From: Limnobaculum zhutongyuii
GTDB lineage: Bacteria; Pseudomonadota; Gammaproteobacteria; Enterobacterales; Enterobacteriaceae
Direction: 5' to 3'
Length of the DNA stretch: 64,000 nt
Assembly (NCBI RefSeq): GCF_004295645.1
Contig: NZ_CP034752.1
Span: forward strand, 2,170,001-2,234,000
Position numbers and translations under genes: made by a program. A model generated the notes under the pieces. That model worked only from the letters and a program-made list of their open reading frames with translations, had not been told where the DNA came from and did no database searches. Shown here in pieces: positions 8,991-17,273 of this stretch (the stretch's first letter is position 1; every line of letters begins with the position of its first letter).

Positions 8991-9008
8991 AAAGGTGGTA
9001 TCACCTTT
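8991..9008. promoter_or_regulatory. Candidate operator palindrome upstream of the six-gene operon
   Basis: AAAGGTG-GTAT-CACCTTT is a perfect 7+7 inverted repeat centred about 42 bases upstream of the SDR start, where an operator or activator site would be expected. The binding protein is not known; the MocR regulator at 1694 is one candidate. Confidence 0.4.
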
Positions 9009-9153
9009 ATCTGAAAACACCATAACAAGGGGGGATCGGTTGAATAAGCACCAGATTGGCAAAAAAAGGCGACCAGATTAGCCGTAAATAATGTAGGGGT
9101 AATTTAGGGATATACGGGGAATGGTATAAACAAGAAGATAATCAATGAACCGG

Positions 9154-9183
9154 AATAAAATAGAGCCAGATTAAATATCTGGC
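9154..9183 (-). terminator. Probable terminator after the glycosyltransferase gene
   Basis: On the minus strand a 7-bp stem (GCCAGAT/ATCTGGC, 9165-9183) is followed by a T-rich run (TCTATTTTATT). It sits about 50 bases beyond the glycosyltransferase stop. The stem is short, so confidence is moderate. Confidence 0.45.
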
Positions 9184-9233
9184 CCTATGTCAAAATAAGC
9201 TTATAAAAGAATGAATCACTGCGCGTTAAACTA

Positions 9234-10367
9234 TTACTGTGGTTCTTTCTGTAACTTCTTAAGCAATTCCTGCCAAACCTCAATATACGACTCGGTCATC
9301 TTGCCTAACGTAAACTCAGGTCGATTAACACTATTGCGGAATAGCTGTGCCTTCTGGTCTTTACGCAGTTGTTCCACATCCGACAGGTAAGCAATAATTC
9401 GCCCTTGTATCGCGGTGACCGTCGGTTCACAGGCGTATTCCGGCTGCATATAACTATCCATGCCTAATCCCGGTGTGGCTATCAGCGCGCAGTTCGACAG
9501 CAATGCTTCCAGCCCAACAATACCGTAGCTTTCCTGCATACTCGGGAAAACCACGATATCGGTTTCCGCCAGTGCCCGCCTCTTCTCTTCCCCCTGAACA
9601 AAGGTTAAACCTTTAAAACCTTCTTTCTCCATATAGTCGGGGATTTTTTCAGGGCCATAAACCCGGGCTTCTACACGCTGCCGATAGGCTGGCGGAAGCG
9701 TATTGATGGCATCACGGAAAATCTGAAAATTTTTCACAATATCGGTAAAGCGTCCAAAGAAGCTAATCACCACTTTGCCTTCCGGATGGGCAATTTTATC
9801 TGCCGGATAGTCAGCGAAATTCACACCGATAGGGAAAATATGAGGAGGAACGATATCTGCAGAAACATGCTGAATAATAGAACGATGAGCCCAATCGCTA
9901 TGAAGAACCACCGCGCCACTTTGCCGTACGGCGATTCTCTGCTCCCAATAATGCTGCATTCCTTTTTGCGTACGGGTCAGATAGTGTTGCATACCGATAT
10001 AGCTTGAATGCAGGGTAAACTGAACCCGGTTTAGCTCAAAAAAGAACGGTAACAGCGGTGAGTTTTCATGCACCGAGATAATGTCGGGTTTGAACTCATT
10101 GAGGATCGGCTGAATTTTTTGCGATGTACTCCAGGCCACATTGAGGCTAAGCGACTCCAGCGATGAGTCAAAAGGTAAAGCGGGTTCTACTGCAATCTCA
10201 TAATCAGCCAACTGAGAAGGTGGTGTCTTTTGATTATTCAGATACAACACTTTAAAAGGATAATTACGACGTTTTAATTCCGCCCAAAAGTGCTCATTAA
10301 AAAAGCCCAGACCGCTAAACAGCACGTCCGGGGCTTCAGTTGTAACAATTAAAACTCGTGGTTGCAT
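9234..10367 (-). CDS. Glycosyltransferase family 4-like protein
   Basis: This 377-residue GT-B-fold glycosyltransferase has an N-terminal acceptor-side domain (TTEAPDVLFSGLGFF) and a C-terminal nucleotide-sugar domain with ISFFGRFTDIVKN and the EX7E motif ESYGIVGLE. Known members transfer hexoses in LPS, capsule or storage polymer synthesis. No other surface-polysaccharide gene is near, so the acceptor is unknown. ATG 10367 is preferred to an upstream TTG (10385) because AGGG precedes it at suitable spacing. It is transcribed alone, downstream of the broken autotransporter. Confidence 0.75.
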   Translation of the reverse strand: MQPRVLIVTTEAPDVLFSGLGFFNEHFWAELKRRNYPFKVLYLNNQKTPPSQLADYEIAVEPALPFDSSLESLSLNVAWSTSQKIQPILNEFKPDIISVHENSPLLPFFFELNRVQFTLHSSYIGMQHYLTRTQKGMQHYWEQRIAVRQSGAVVLHSDWAHRSIIQHVSADIVPPHIFPIGVNFADYPADKIAHPEGKVVISFFGRFTDIVKNFQIFRDAINTLPPAYRQRVEARVYGPEKIPDYMEKEGFKGLTFVQGEEKRRALAETDIVVFPSMQESYGIVGLEALLSNCALIATPGLGMDSYMQPEYACEPTVTAIQGRIIAYLSDVEQLRKDQKAQLFRNSVNRPEFTLGKMTESYIEVWQELLKKLQKEPQ

Positions 10368-10433
10368 ACCAGACCCTATTATCAAACGCGACAGATATTC
10401 GTGGATGACATCTTTACTCTATTTCGCGAGGTG

Positions 10434-10469
10434 GAAAGCCTGTCGGTTAAACAACACCGACAGGCTTTC
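10434..10469 (-). terminator. Terminator-like hairpin after the autotransporter
   Basis: A perfect 14-bp stem, GAAAGCCTGTCGGT / ACCGACAGGCTTTC, encloses an 8-base loop 20 bases beyond the autotransporter stop. There is no clear T-run after it on the minus strand, so it may act by RNA stability rather than classic termination. Confidence 0.5.
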
Positions 10470-10488
10470 ATTTAACGATGACCATCAA

Positions 10489-13081
10489 CTAGAAACGATA
10501 TTTAATACCTAATATAGCCTGAGTATCGCTATAGCCACTGTCACCCATTTGCTGCGCGACGTTACCCCAAAGATCCAGATGACGAGATAACTGGCCTTCA
10601 AGACCCACTTTCACTTCGCCAATATTTTTGGTGCCATCAATACTATTACTATAGCCATTCATGGTTGCACCAAAGTTATGGGTGTTGTGGATCCAGTTGG
10701 CTTCAATAAATGGCTGGAACTTACGATCTTTACCGTTATCAATATCACTATGACCGTTGGCATAAGCACGAATACCCAGACGACTTTGAATATTGCCATC
10801 ACCATCAAAGGAAACCCGCGAACTACCACTACTGGTATGTTCAGTGTGGTCATTAGCCCGAACGTTCATCCAGGTGAGCTGCCCTTTAGGTTGCAGGTAA
10901 TATTTCACACCGTCAGAGGCTCTCTCCCCCAGTTTGAAAGTATAGCCAGCCTCGATTGATGTCGTAACACCACGGGATTTGTATTTTTCCGTCGCCAGTT
11001 GGTCGCCTTTCACTTCGTTATCAAACCAGTTATATAAAGCCCAGGCATCAACATAGCTTCCGGTTTTATCTTGCTCATTGGCATACCATGTACCATAAAA
11101 TCCTGCACTGTAACCTTCAACAGAACCCCTGGATTTATATTCAGAATATTTTGACTCAGTATTGCCGTTTTGCCTGGCGTATCCAGCCATTACCCCCAAA
11201 TGCCAACGGTCTAAACCATTGGTACTCCACTGAGCAACATCGCCCCCATTTGAGCCACATAACGATTTCCCTGATTTTTTAACTGACCGCTGCTATCACG
11301 AGAACGGTTATGACCGCCAACCTGACGCAACCATAAACTGGTCACCTTTTGCTCACCGGTCAAGGCATCCGTATATTGGGTTTCGCCCATACGATCGTGA
11401 AGGCGCATCAGGAACAGGCTGTTGGCCGCCATGTGGTTAAACATGTAGCTACCAGGTTCTGGTCGATTGATATTTTCAGGCTCAGGGTCCGGGTCCGGCG
11501 TAGGATCGGGATCTTCAGGCGTTACTACCGGAAGCTGTGAACGCAGATACCAGTCACCATCCTGATTATTCATGCCATTTTTATGCAGATAATATTCATA
11601 TGCGCCGCCAACAACACGACCTTGCTGAATAAACTCACCGGATGAATCACCGTTAACTTCAATAACTTTGATTCCTTCACGGGTTTCAGCCCCTGTTCCG
11701 CCAAGATTATTAATCACCAGATAACTCTGTCCAGAGGTTGAGCCATTAATGATCACTCTGTCGGTGGGAGAACTATCGTCCCCCAGATAAGTATCCAGCT
11801 CAATGGTGCCATTATTACCCACATAGTCACCGTCAATGGTAAAACGGTCACCCACTACATTATTAGCGAGTATTAAACGCCCCTGGTTTTAAAGGTGTTC
11901 AAATTTTGCAATAGCGCGCTATTTGCGCTGCCATCAGCATTGGCTGTCAGTATAATTTGACCGCGGTTGTCCAACTCTGTCGTTCCACCACCAAAATCAC
12001 TGGTTGCTACAGAAGCAACCGTATCCCTGACACCATCCCGATCGGAATCTGACCACTGACGAACATTCCAGACGCCCGTTGTGTCATTCACGATCTTGTC
12101 CTGACCACTGGTCAATTGAATAACACCGGTAATGGTTCCTGCATTGGTGATGCTGGTAGCCGCCCCGCTGTATTGGTATGTATCGATACCAGACGGATTA
12201 CTACTATAGTTGAGATCGTAATGATCATAGCCAGTTGCACTAATCGCTACATCAGACAATGCGCTTAGTGTTGCTCCCTCATCAATAGTGATATTAGAGG
12301 TTGCACCGCCAATGGTTTTAATACCCGCACCTTCCGAGCCACCTTCAACCACACTCCCTGCCTGTAGGTGAACATCAAACACACTCTGAGGATCGAGAAT
12401 AATGTAGCCACCGCTACTATAGGAATATTCAGGACCGGTATCCTGTAAACGAACCGCATCCCCAACCTGAGAGCGAATAACACCCGAGGTAGTCACCCGA
12501 GACTCCAGCGCCTGAGAATATATTGCGGCAGTATCTTTACTGGCACTCTGGTTAACAATTTGGCTATCGGAGTTTTGAATCACGGCGCCCAGCGCTAAAA
12601 GACCTCCGGAAGGCCCGGTTATTGGAGCCTGAGGATCCGGCGCATCAACATCGGTCGTTTTACCGGTATAAATATTGCCAGAGGTACTCACTTCAATTTC
12701 AGAGTTGCTATAACCTAGTGCCTGAATACCCGTTGCATCCGAATGAATTGTTGTACCTGCCTCTAAACTGATGACTGATTTATCTGTAGTCATATAATCA
12801 GTTTCATATTGATAGGCTGGAGTATTATTTGGATTATTGATATCAGAGTGAATAGTGATATTTATTTGGTTATCAACATATACACAACTGGCTTCAGGAC
12901 TGGTACTCACATAATCACAAGGATCTGCGGCATAAGCGGTGTTGGCAGCAAGAAAGATAGCACCTGCAAGTAGAGTTTTATTAAAGGGATTTTGACTGGC
13001 GTGATGGTGTAAATTTTGTAGCGCTACTTTAGGTTTTGAAGCGCGCTCTCCTAAATAACAACTATTATATCTATTATCCAT
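10489..13081 (-). pseudogene. Autotransporter (type Va) adhesin, broken by two -1 frameshifts
   Basis: Three consecutive frames (13081-11873, 11855-11211, 11199-10489) together encode one protein of about 865 residues. The parts are an extended signal peptide (AYA cleavage site near residue 51), a repeat-rich beta-helix-type passenger, a Pro/Asp hinge (EDPDPTPDPDPEPE) and a C-terminal beta-barrel ending in KYRF. Reading is lost at a G-run complementary to 11880-11883; adding one base restores TRGRLILANNVVGDRF. It is lost again at a G-run complementary to 11243-11247; adding one base restores VAQMGGDVAQWSTNGL, a standard barrel-entry motif. Both breaks need +1 base in a G-tract, so either sequencing error or slipped-strand change is possible. 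As read, no barrel can be made. Confidence 0.85.
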
Positions 13082-13561
13082 AATGGCTCATCCTGATGAC
13101 ATTTATCCATTTAATAAAATCGATTAAAAACGACACAATAAACAACGCTTTTAATTTAAGTTTCAGATTGTATACATTTCATCAATTTTGTAAATAAGAA
13201 ATGTTGAGATTTTCATCAAAACTAACCAAAACCCCCATTTAGTGATGAAAATCAATATATTTAATATTTTAATAAAACACACATTAAGGATTTGGATTGA
13301 AAAATTAATGCATTATTTTCAATTGGTTAAATAACAATAATCACAATAAGTCAAACGAACACATCAAAAAACTTAGCAAGATAATAATATATGTAAAAAA
13401 TAATCGATGAAATTAACAACTCTTTAAAATAAATAAATTTATAAATAATAATTAGAAATAACCAAAATCGATTCGGATAAATTGGTTATCTCTATTGATT
13501 ATTCATCACAACAAAAAATCCAGTACAGCAACACCTTTAAGCCGTAGAAATCAAATACAAT
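13082..13561. other. AT-rich spacer upstream of the autotransporter
   Basis: About 480 bases of very AT-rich DNA contain no credible gene. It presumably carries the autotransporter promoter, which I cannot assign among many AT-rich hexamers. High AT content upstream of a surface adhesin is typical of H-NS-silenced DNA; that is inference. Confidence 0.5.
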
Positions 13562-13599
13562 AAAAACAGGCGCTTTAGTTAACTAAGGCGCCTGTTTTT
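13562..13599 (-). terminator. Rho-independent terminator of the DUF1543 gene
   Basis: AAAAACAGGCGC (13562-13573) pairs perfectly with GCGCCTGTTTTT (13588-13599), and the loop contains an inner palindrome TTAGTTAACTAA. The T-run on either strand makes it potentially bidirectional. It lies 35 bases past the stop of the leftward DUF1543 gene. Confidence 0.75.
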
Positions 13600-13633
13600 A
13601 TCGATGAAAATCGAATGTCGTGAACTGATACTA

Positions 13634-14134
13634 TTAACCAATAGGCTGATAACCTTGCCATTCAGGGCTAAAGTGGGTTCCTGCTGAGCAAGGCTCAAGG
13701 TGGATATAATACTCCCCCACTTTATCTAACAGCAGGCAATCGTCGACTGCTTTTAAATTATCTTTATGCTGCTGCGCAACACCATGTAGAAGATGTTGTA
13801 GTCCCTTAACTTTCGCTTCTTTATCGCTTCGGGCAACAAAAAGATCGAAAGCATGGAGTTCCGCCAGAGTCGAAGGATGATAGCCGCCAACATTAACAAA
13901 ATATAACCGATTATCTTTTCCTGAGGGAGTTAACGAAAGCGATACGGAGTATCCATCAACCCAGGTGATTTTTGCATAACCGTCTATATGAATTTTATTC
14001 GCATCGCCAAACCAGGCCGAACGTAAGGCCGGCCATGCGTTTTCAGGTTTCGCTGCGGCAACAAACTGAACGTCATGGACTTCAATATTAGACTTACCTG
14101 CGTTACCACCAAGATAAAACATATAAAGAAACAT
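13634..14134 (-). CDS. DUF1543 domain protein
   Basis: The soluble protein has 166 residues, with the DUF1543 hallmarks GGNAGKSNIEVHDVQF, AWFGDANKIHIDGY, LYFVNVGGY, ELHAFDLFVA and QQHKDNLKAVDDC. It covers the full domain. Function is unknown in this family. Start ATG 14134 follows AAGGA by seven bases. It lies about 100 bases after the YghW-like gene, so the two may be co-transcribed from the ModE-box promoter. Confidence 0.82.
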   Translation of the reverse strand: MFLYMFYLGGNAGKSNIEVHDVQFVAAAKPENAWPALRSAWFGDANKIHIDGYAKITWVDGYSVSLSLTPSGKDNRLYFVNVGGYHPSTLAELHAFDLFVARSDKEAKVKGLQHLLHGVAQQHKDNLKAVDDCLLLDKVGEYYIHLEPCSAGTHFSPEWQGYQPIG

Positions 14135-14237
14135 CTGGCTATCCTTTTCTTATGCGCTCTGAAACAGATTCTCTATGCCAGCTAAGGCAGGCGATCTGGT
14201 GATATGATCAAGACCGAAGCTCTTCATTGCCTGAAGT

Positions 14238-14525
14238 TTAAGCCGCAGCCGTATAACCAGAAATAAACGAGCTAACAGAAGAGTCCTGCTGAAATTCAGT
14301 ATAAATTTCCATCATCGTCTCTTTGTTAAGGCCGTATTTTTGAGTCAAACTTCCTGCTACTCGGGTGACTAATTCGCTATCACCACTTAATTGCATTAAA
14401 GAATGGGTATAACCAATAACATAACCGCGTCTAAAATCTTCACAGTAGCGTGTTATATGTTGAGAACTATAAGGTTCCTGGCTATTGATACCTGCGATTA
14501 ATCCCATACCAAAAAAATTACTCAT
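14238..14525 (-). CDS. yghW: YghW-like DUF2623 protein
   Basis: This small 95-residue protein resembles E. coli YghW (95 residues): FGMGLIAGI at the start, ITRYCEDFRRGYVIGYTH in the middle and LTQKYGLNKETMMEIY later. Function is unknown; there is no signal peptide or membrane segment. A near-perfect ModE box sits 29-56 bases upstream of the ATG, so its expression probably follows molybdate or tungstate supply. It may work in the same response as the two substrate-binding proteins upstream. Confidence 0.78.
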   Translation of the reverse strand: MSNFFGMGLIAGINSQEPYSSQHITRYCEDFRRGYVIGYTHSLMQLSGDSELVTRVAGSLTQKYGLNKETMMEIYTEFQQDSSVSSFISGYTAAA

Positions 14526-14553
14526 ATTTCATCGTTCACTTTTGTATCCGCCT

Positions 14554-14581
14554 ATCGCTATATAAATAAATATATAACGAA
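14554..14581. promoter_or_regulatory. ModE box upstream of the yghW-like gene
   Basis: ATCGCTATATA (14554-14564), a 6-base spacer and TATATAACGAA (14571-14581) match the molybdate regulator consensus ATCGCTATATA-N6-TATATAACGAT at every specified base but the last. It overlaps the expected promoter of the leftward yghW-like gene. Confidence 0.8.
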
Positions 14582-14679
14582 TTTTGATCTAAGAAAATAC
14601 CTCCTAAGTAGGTATTTCAGGTATATCCACACAGGCTGGTTATCAAAAAATAAAAGGGTTTACTGCAACTCGGGAAAAT

Positions 14680-15414
14680 TCAGCAATCTGAACCCGAAGA
14701 GAGTCCGACACCAAATCCATACTGTTTAAGAATATCCATTGCCGTTGGCGTACGAAGAAATGCGCCAAGAGCCATTCCCATTTCACTACATATAGCAGAA
14801 ACGTAATCTGCTACTATATTCATCTCTTCAGGGATATCACACACTAATATATCAGCATGCTGCCTCAAGCTTGAGGCGTAGCTGGCATAACCAAGAAACA
14901 TTTCGGCCTGCCCGCTGCGAATCAGCCAACTGGCAGCCATCTCCCCCTGAGGAACTGCCGGACTCCCGGCTCCACCGACTAAACATAGCGCCCGATTTTT
15001 GAGGCTTTCACCTAAACCAGATTGATAGTGTTCCAGATTATCAAACAGTTGCCAGGCATAATCACCAGAAGGATCGCTGCCCGGCGTAGAGGTTGCCAGG
15101 CGTAGTTTCGGGTTACTCAATAGTGATAACCAGTCATCACTGGCTGTAGTAACCCGCCGTGCTACACTCAGGCACAAACGATTAGAGGCAAAAGGTATGC
15201 TGCCCAAAGCAAGCCCGGCAGAGATTAAGGCAGCCGGATGATTCGCACTGGCTGAAGCAAAGAAATCACAGGTTTCACCTGCCTCAATTCGCTGGCGCAG
15301 CAATCCCGCGGGGCCAAATTGAGTGTCTGATGCTATACCGGTTTCAGCTTGAAACTGCGCCATCAATGGAATCCATACCCGACGCAAACTGCCCGCAGCC
15401 AGCACTTTTAACAT
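14680..15414 (-). CDS. ModA-like substrate-binding protein without signal peptide
   Basis: The 244-residue protein has the molybdate-binding (ModA) pattern: KVLAAGSLRRVW at the N-terminus, FGPAGLLRQRIEAG, CDFFASAS and STPGSDPSGDYAW. It begins directly with the mature domain (MLKVLAAGSL), so no signal peptide is visible and it may stay in the cytoplasm unless exported with help. Its ATG overlaps the TGA of the upstream periplasmic binding protein by one base (TGATG), so they are translated together under a ModE box. No permease or ATPase gene is adjacent. Oxyanion binding is inferred from family and regulation. Confidence 0.72.
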   Translation of the reverse strand: MLKVLAAGSLRRVWIPLMAQFQAETGIASDTQFGPAGLLRQRIEAGETCDFFASASANHPAALISAGLALGSIPFASNRLCLSVARRVTTASDDWLSLLSNPKLRLATSTPGSDPSGDYAWQLFDNLEHYQSGLGESLKNRALCLVGGAGSPAVPQGEMAASWLIRSGQAEMFLGYASYASSLRQHADILVCDIPEEMNIVADYVSAICSEMGMALGAFLRTPTAMDILKQYGFGVGLSSGSDC

Positions 15415-16466
15415 CAATCAATACCCTGATAATGAGTACGATAGAAACGCTGATACCAGCGATCCGCTTCTTTACGCATATCAATATCGCTGAACGTTTC
15501 AGGATAGAGTTTTTTCGCCATCCACAGTTCACCTAAGCCGATAGCTTCCGGCATTGGATAGCCCCAGGCTTTTGCATATTCTGGCATCAACCACACGCGG
15601 TGATTTTTAACCGCATCGATAGTTTGCCATTTCGCATCATGAGTAATTTCATCCACCACTTTAGGGTAACGATCCTGAACAAAAATCACTTGGGGATTCC
15701 AGACGATAACCTGCTCCAATGCAACCTGCTTAAAGCCTTTTACTGTGGCTGCCGCGACATTGAATGCTCCCGCATGATTCATCATCAGTCCGGTATATTT
15801 GCCGGAACCATAAGTGCTCAGATCGGGATTCGCCATATAGGCCCGAACGCGCTGTTGTTCGGTCAGTGATTTTAAACGATCGGTAACCATTTGACGACCC
15901 GCAAAGGCAGCATCCGCCAGCGCTTTAGCTTCTTCGGGCTTATTGATGACATTCCCAATCAACTCAATCCCTTCCCTGAGGCCCAAATTATAAGCCTGTT
16001 CTTCATCATCCATGGTTGGGTTGATTTTTGACTGTTCCCCCGGATTATCATGACGCAATGAAATAGCCAGCACTGGAATACCCAATGCACTGATCTTATC
16101 GATCATCTCCTGAGGAGCATAGTTAGTGACAAAAACTACCTGTGGCTTCAATGCCACCAGACTTTCTGCATCCACATGGGTTAAATCGCCCAGCGTCGCT
16201 TTACCGTTTAGTTCAGGAACCAGAGTGGCGTAGTTACTGCCTAATTGCTGTTTCCAGTTGGCCAGAATGCCCACAATTTTTTCAGTAGCATTCATTTGCA
16301 CCAGCAGGTTCAACGTTTGATGTTGCAGAACCACTACCCTGTCAACCCGATCAGGAATGGTTACCGTACGACCAATCTGGTCGGTAACCTGACGATCGGC
16401 GAAAGCAGAAAAAGAGATAAGCAGAGTCAAACTGGCAAGCGCCAGACGGCGAGATAAAAATGTCAT
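15414..16466 (-). CDS. Periplasmic substrate-binding protein, BtuF/FhuD/MolA class
   Basis: The 350-residue protein has a signal peptide (TFLSRRLALASLTLLISFSAFA, cut after SAFA) and a class III periplasmic binding fold linked by one long helix (RQVTDQIGRTVTIP, then SLVALKPQVVFVTNY). Such proteins usually feed siderophore, haem or cobalamin importers, but the H. influenzae MolA branch binds molybdate and tungstate. A perfect ModE box starts 16 bases upstream of the ATG, and a ModA-like gene follows in the same transcript, so molybdate/tungstate is my preferred substrate. ATG 16466 is chosen because AGAGGA sits six bases before it. The matching permease and ATPase are not in the window. Confidence 0.75.
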   Translation of the reverse strand: MTFLSRRLALASLTLLISFSAFADRQVTDQIGRTVTIPDRVDRVVVLQHQTLNLLVQMNATEKIVGILANWKQQLGSNYATLVPELNGKATLGDLTHVDAESLVALKPQVVFVTNYAPQEMIDKISALGIPVLAISLRHDNPGEQSKINPTMDDEEQAYNLGLREGIELIGNVINKPEEAKALADAAFAGRQMVTDRLKSLTEQQRVRAYMANPDLSTYGSGKYTGLMMNHAGAFNVAAATVKGFKQVALEQVIVWNPQVIFVQDRYPKVVDEITHDAKWQTIDAVKNHRVWLMPEYAKAWGYPMPEAIGLGELWMAKKLYPETFSDIDMRKEADRWYQRFYRTHYQGID

Positions 16467-16481
16467 TAGAGATCCTCTCAT

Positions 16482-16509
16482 TTCGATATATAAATAATTA
16501 TATATCGAA
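16482..16509. promoter_or_regulatory. ModE box upstream of the periplasmic binding protein
   Basis: TTCGATATATAA (16482-16493) and TTATATATCGAA (16498-16509) form a perfect 12+12 inverted repeat. It fits TCGNTATATA-N6-TATATANCGA, the ModE consensus. Lying immediately before the gene, it most likely mediates repression when molybdate is plentiful, as at modABC. Confidence 0.8.
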
Positions 16510-16588
16510 TGATATCCCGAATAACAAGTGCCACTTCAATATTTGAAGACTTTAGTCTCTTTTTTACTATCAGACCGCCCCGAACACC

Positions 16589-17266
16589 TTACTGTGGTCT
16601 GAATATTGTCAGCCATATCAAATATCGGGTCAGATAAGCCCCAAACATCATGATGGCAAAAAAATCCCAGTAAACCAGAAGCTTTGACTCTTCAAAGTCA
16701 AAAAAGGCAAAATCGACCTGCAGTAGCAGATAAGGCAATATCCCTCGGTGAATGAAAGCATAAAGACCATAACCGGAAACCATACCTAAAAGCGCAGGAA
16801 GAATACGTCTGACCAATACCGAGTCAGGTGAAATATGCCAGATTTTACAGAAGAAATTAGCCAGCATTTTCCAGTGAACACCGAGGTGCAAAGCGATAAC
16901 GACGAGTCCCCAATGTATACTGGTCATGTGTATCTTTCGGACCAAATCGGATGAATTATGCATAATGAAATTGGGGAGTATATGTCGCGAAAGCATTATT
17001 CCACTGATCGCCGCAGACAAAAACAATAGCATCAGAAGGACATTTATCGACAGTTGCAGGATGCGAAAAGTAGAGTATTCTCCCTGAAATAGCGCTTGTA
17101 TCCAGTGAATATTCCAACTCACATGCAATACCACCATTAAAAAAAAGACCGCACCAAGCCATTCGTGGACATATTCACTCCATAGATGAAATCCCATTAA
17201 TGAAAGTAGAATTGAAACCATGACCACATCCAACATAACCTGACACTGATATTTTTTTCTCATCAC
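16589..17266 (-). CDS. DUF4405-type inner-membrane protein, possible b-type cytochrome
   Basis: The 225-residue protein has about six hydrophobic segments. Histidine pairs lie within membrane segments (VVLHVSWNIHW; KIHMTSIHWGLVVIALHLGVHW), as expected for DUF4405/cytochrome-b561-like haem-binding subunits. It starts eight bases after the exported flavodoxin gene ends, so the two are one transcript. Electron transfer from the quinone pool to the periplasm is a reasonable inference; it is not shown by the sequence. Confidence 0.65.
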   Translation of the reverse strand: MMRKKYQCQVMLDVVMVSILLSLMGFHLWSEYVHEWLGAVFFLMVVLHVSWNIHWIQALFQGEYSTFRILQLSINVLLMLLFLSAAISGIMLSRHILPNFIMHNSSDLVRKIHMTSIHWGLVVIALHLGVHWKMLANFFCKIWHISPDSVLVRRILPALLGMVSGYGLYAFIHRGILPYLLLQVDFAFFDFEESKLLVYWDFFAIMMFGAYLTRYLIWLTIFRPQ

Positions 17267-17273
17267 AAGCCCG

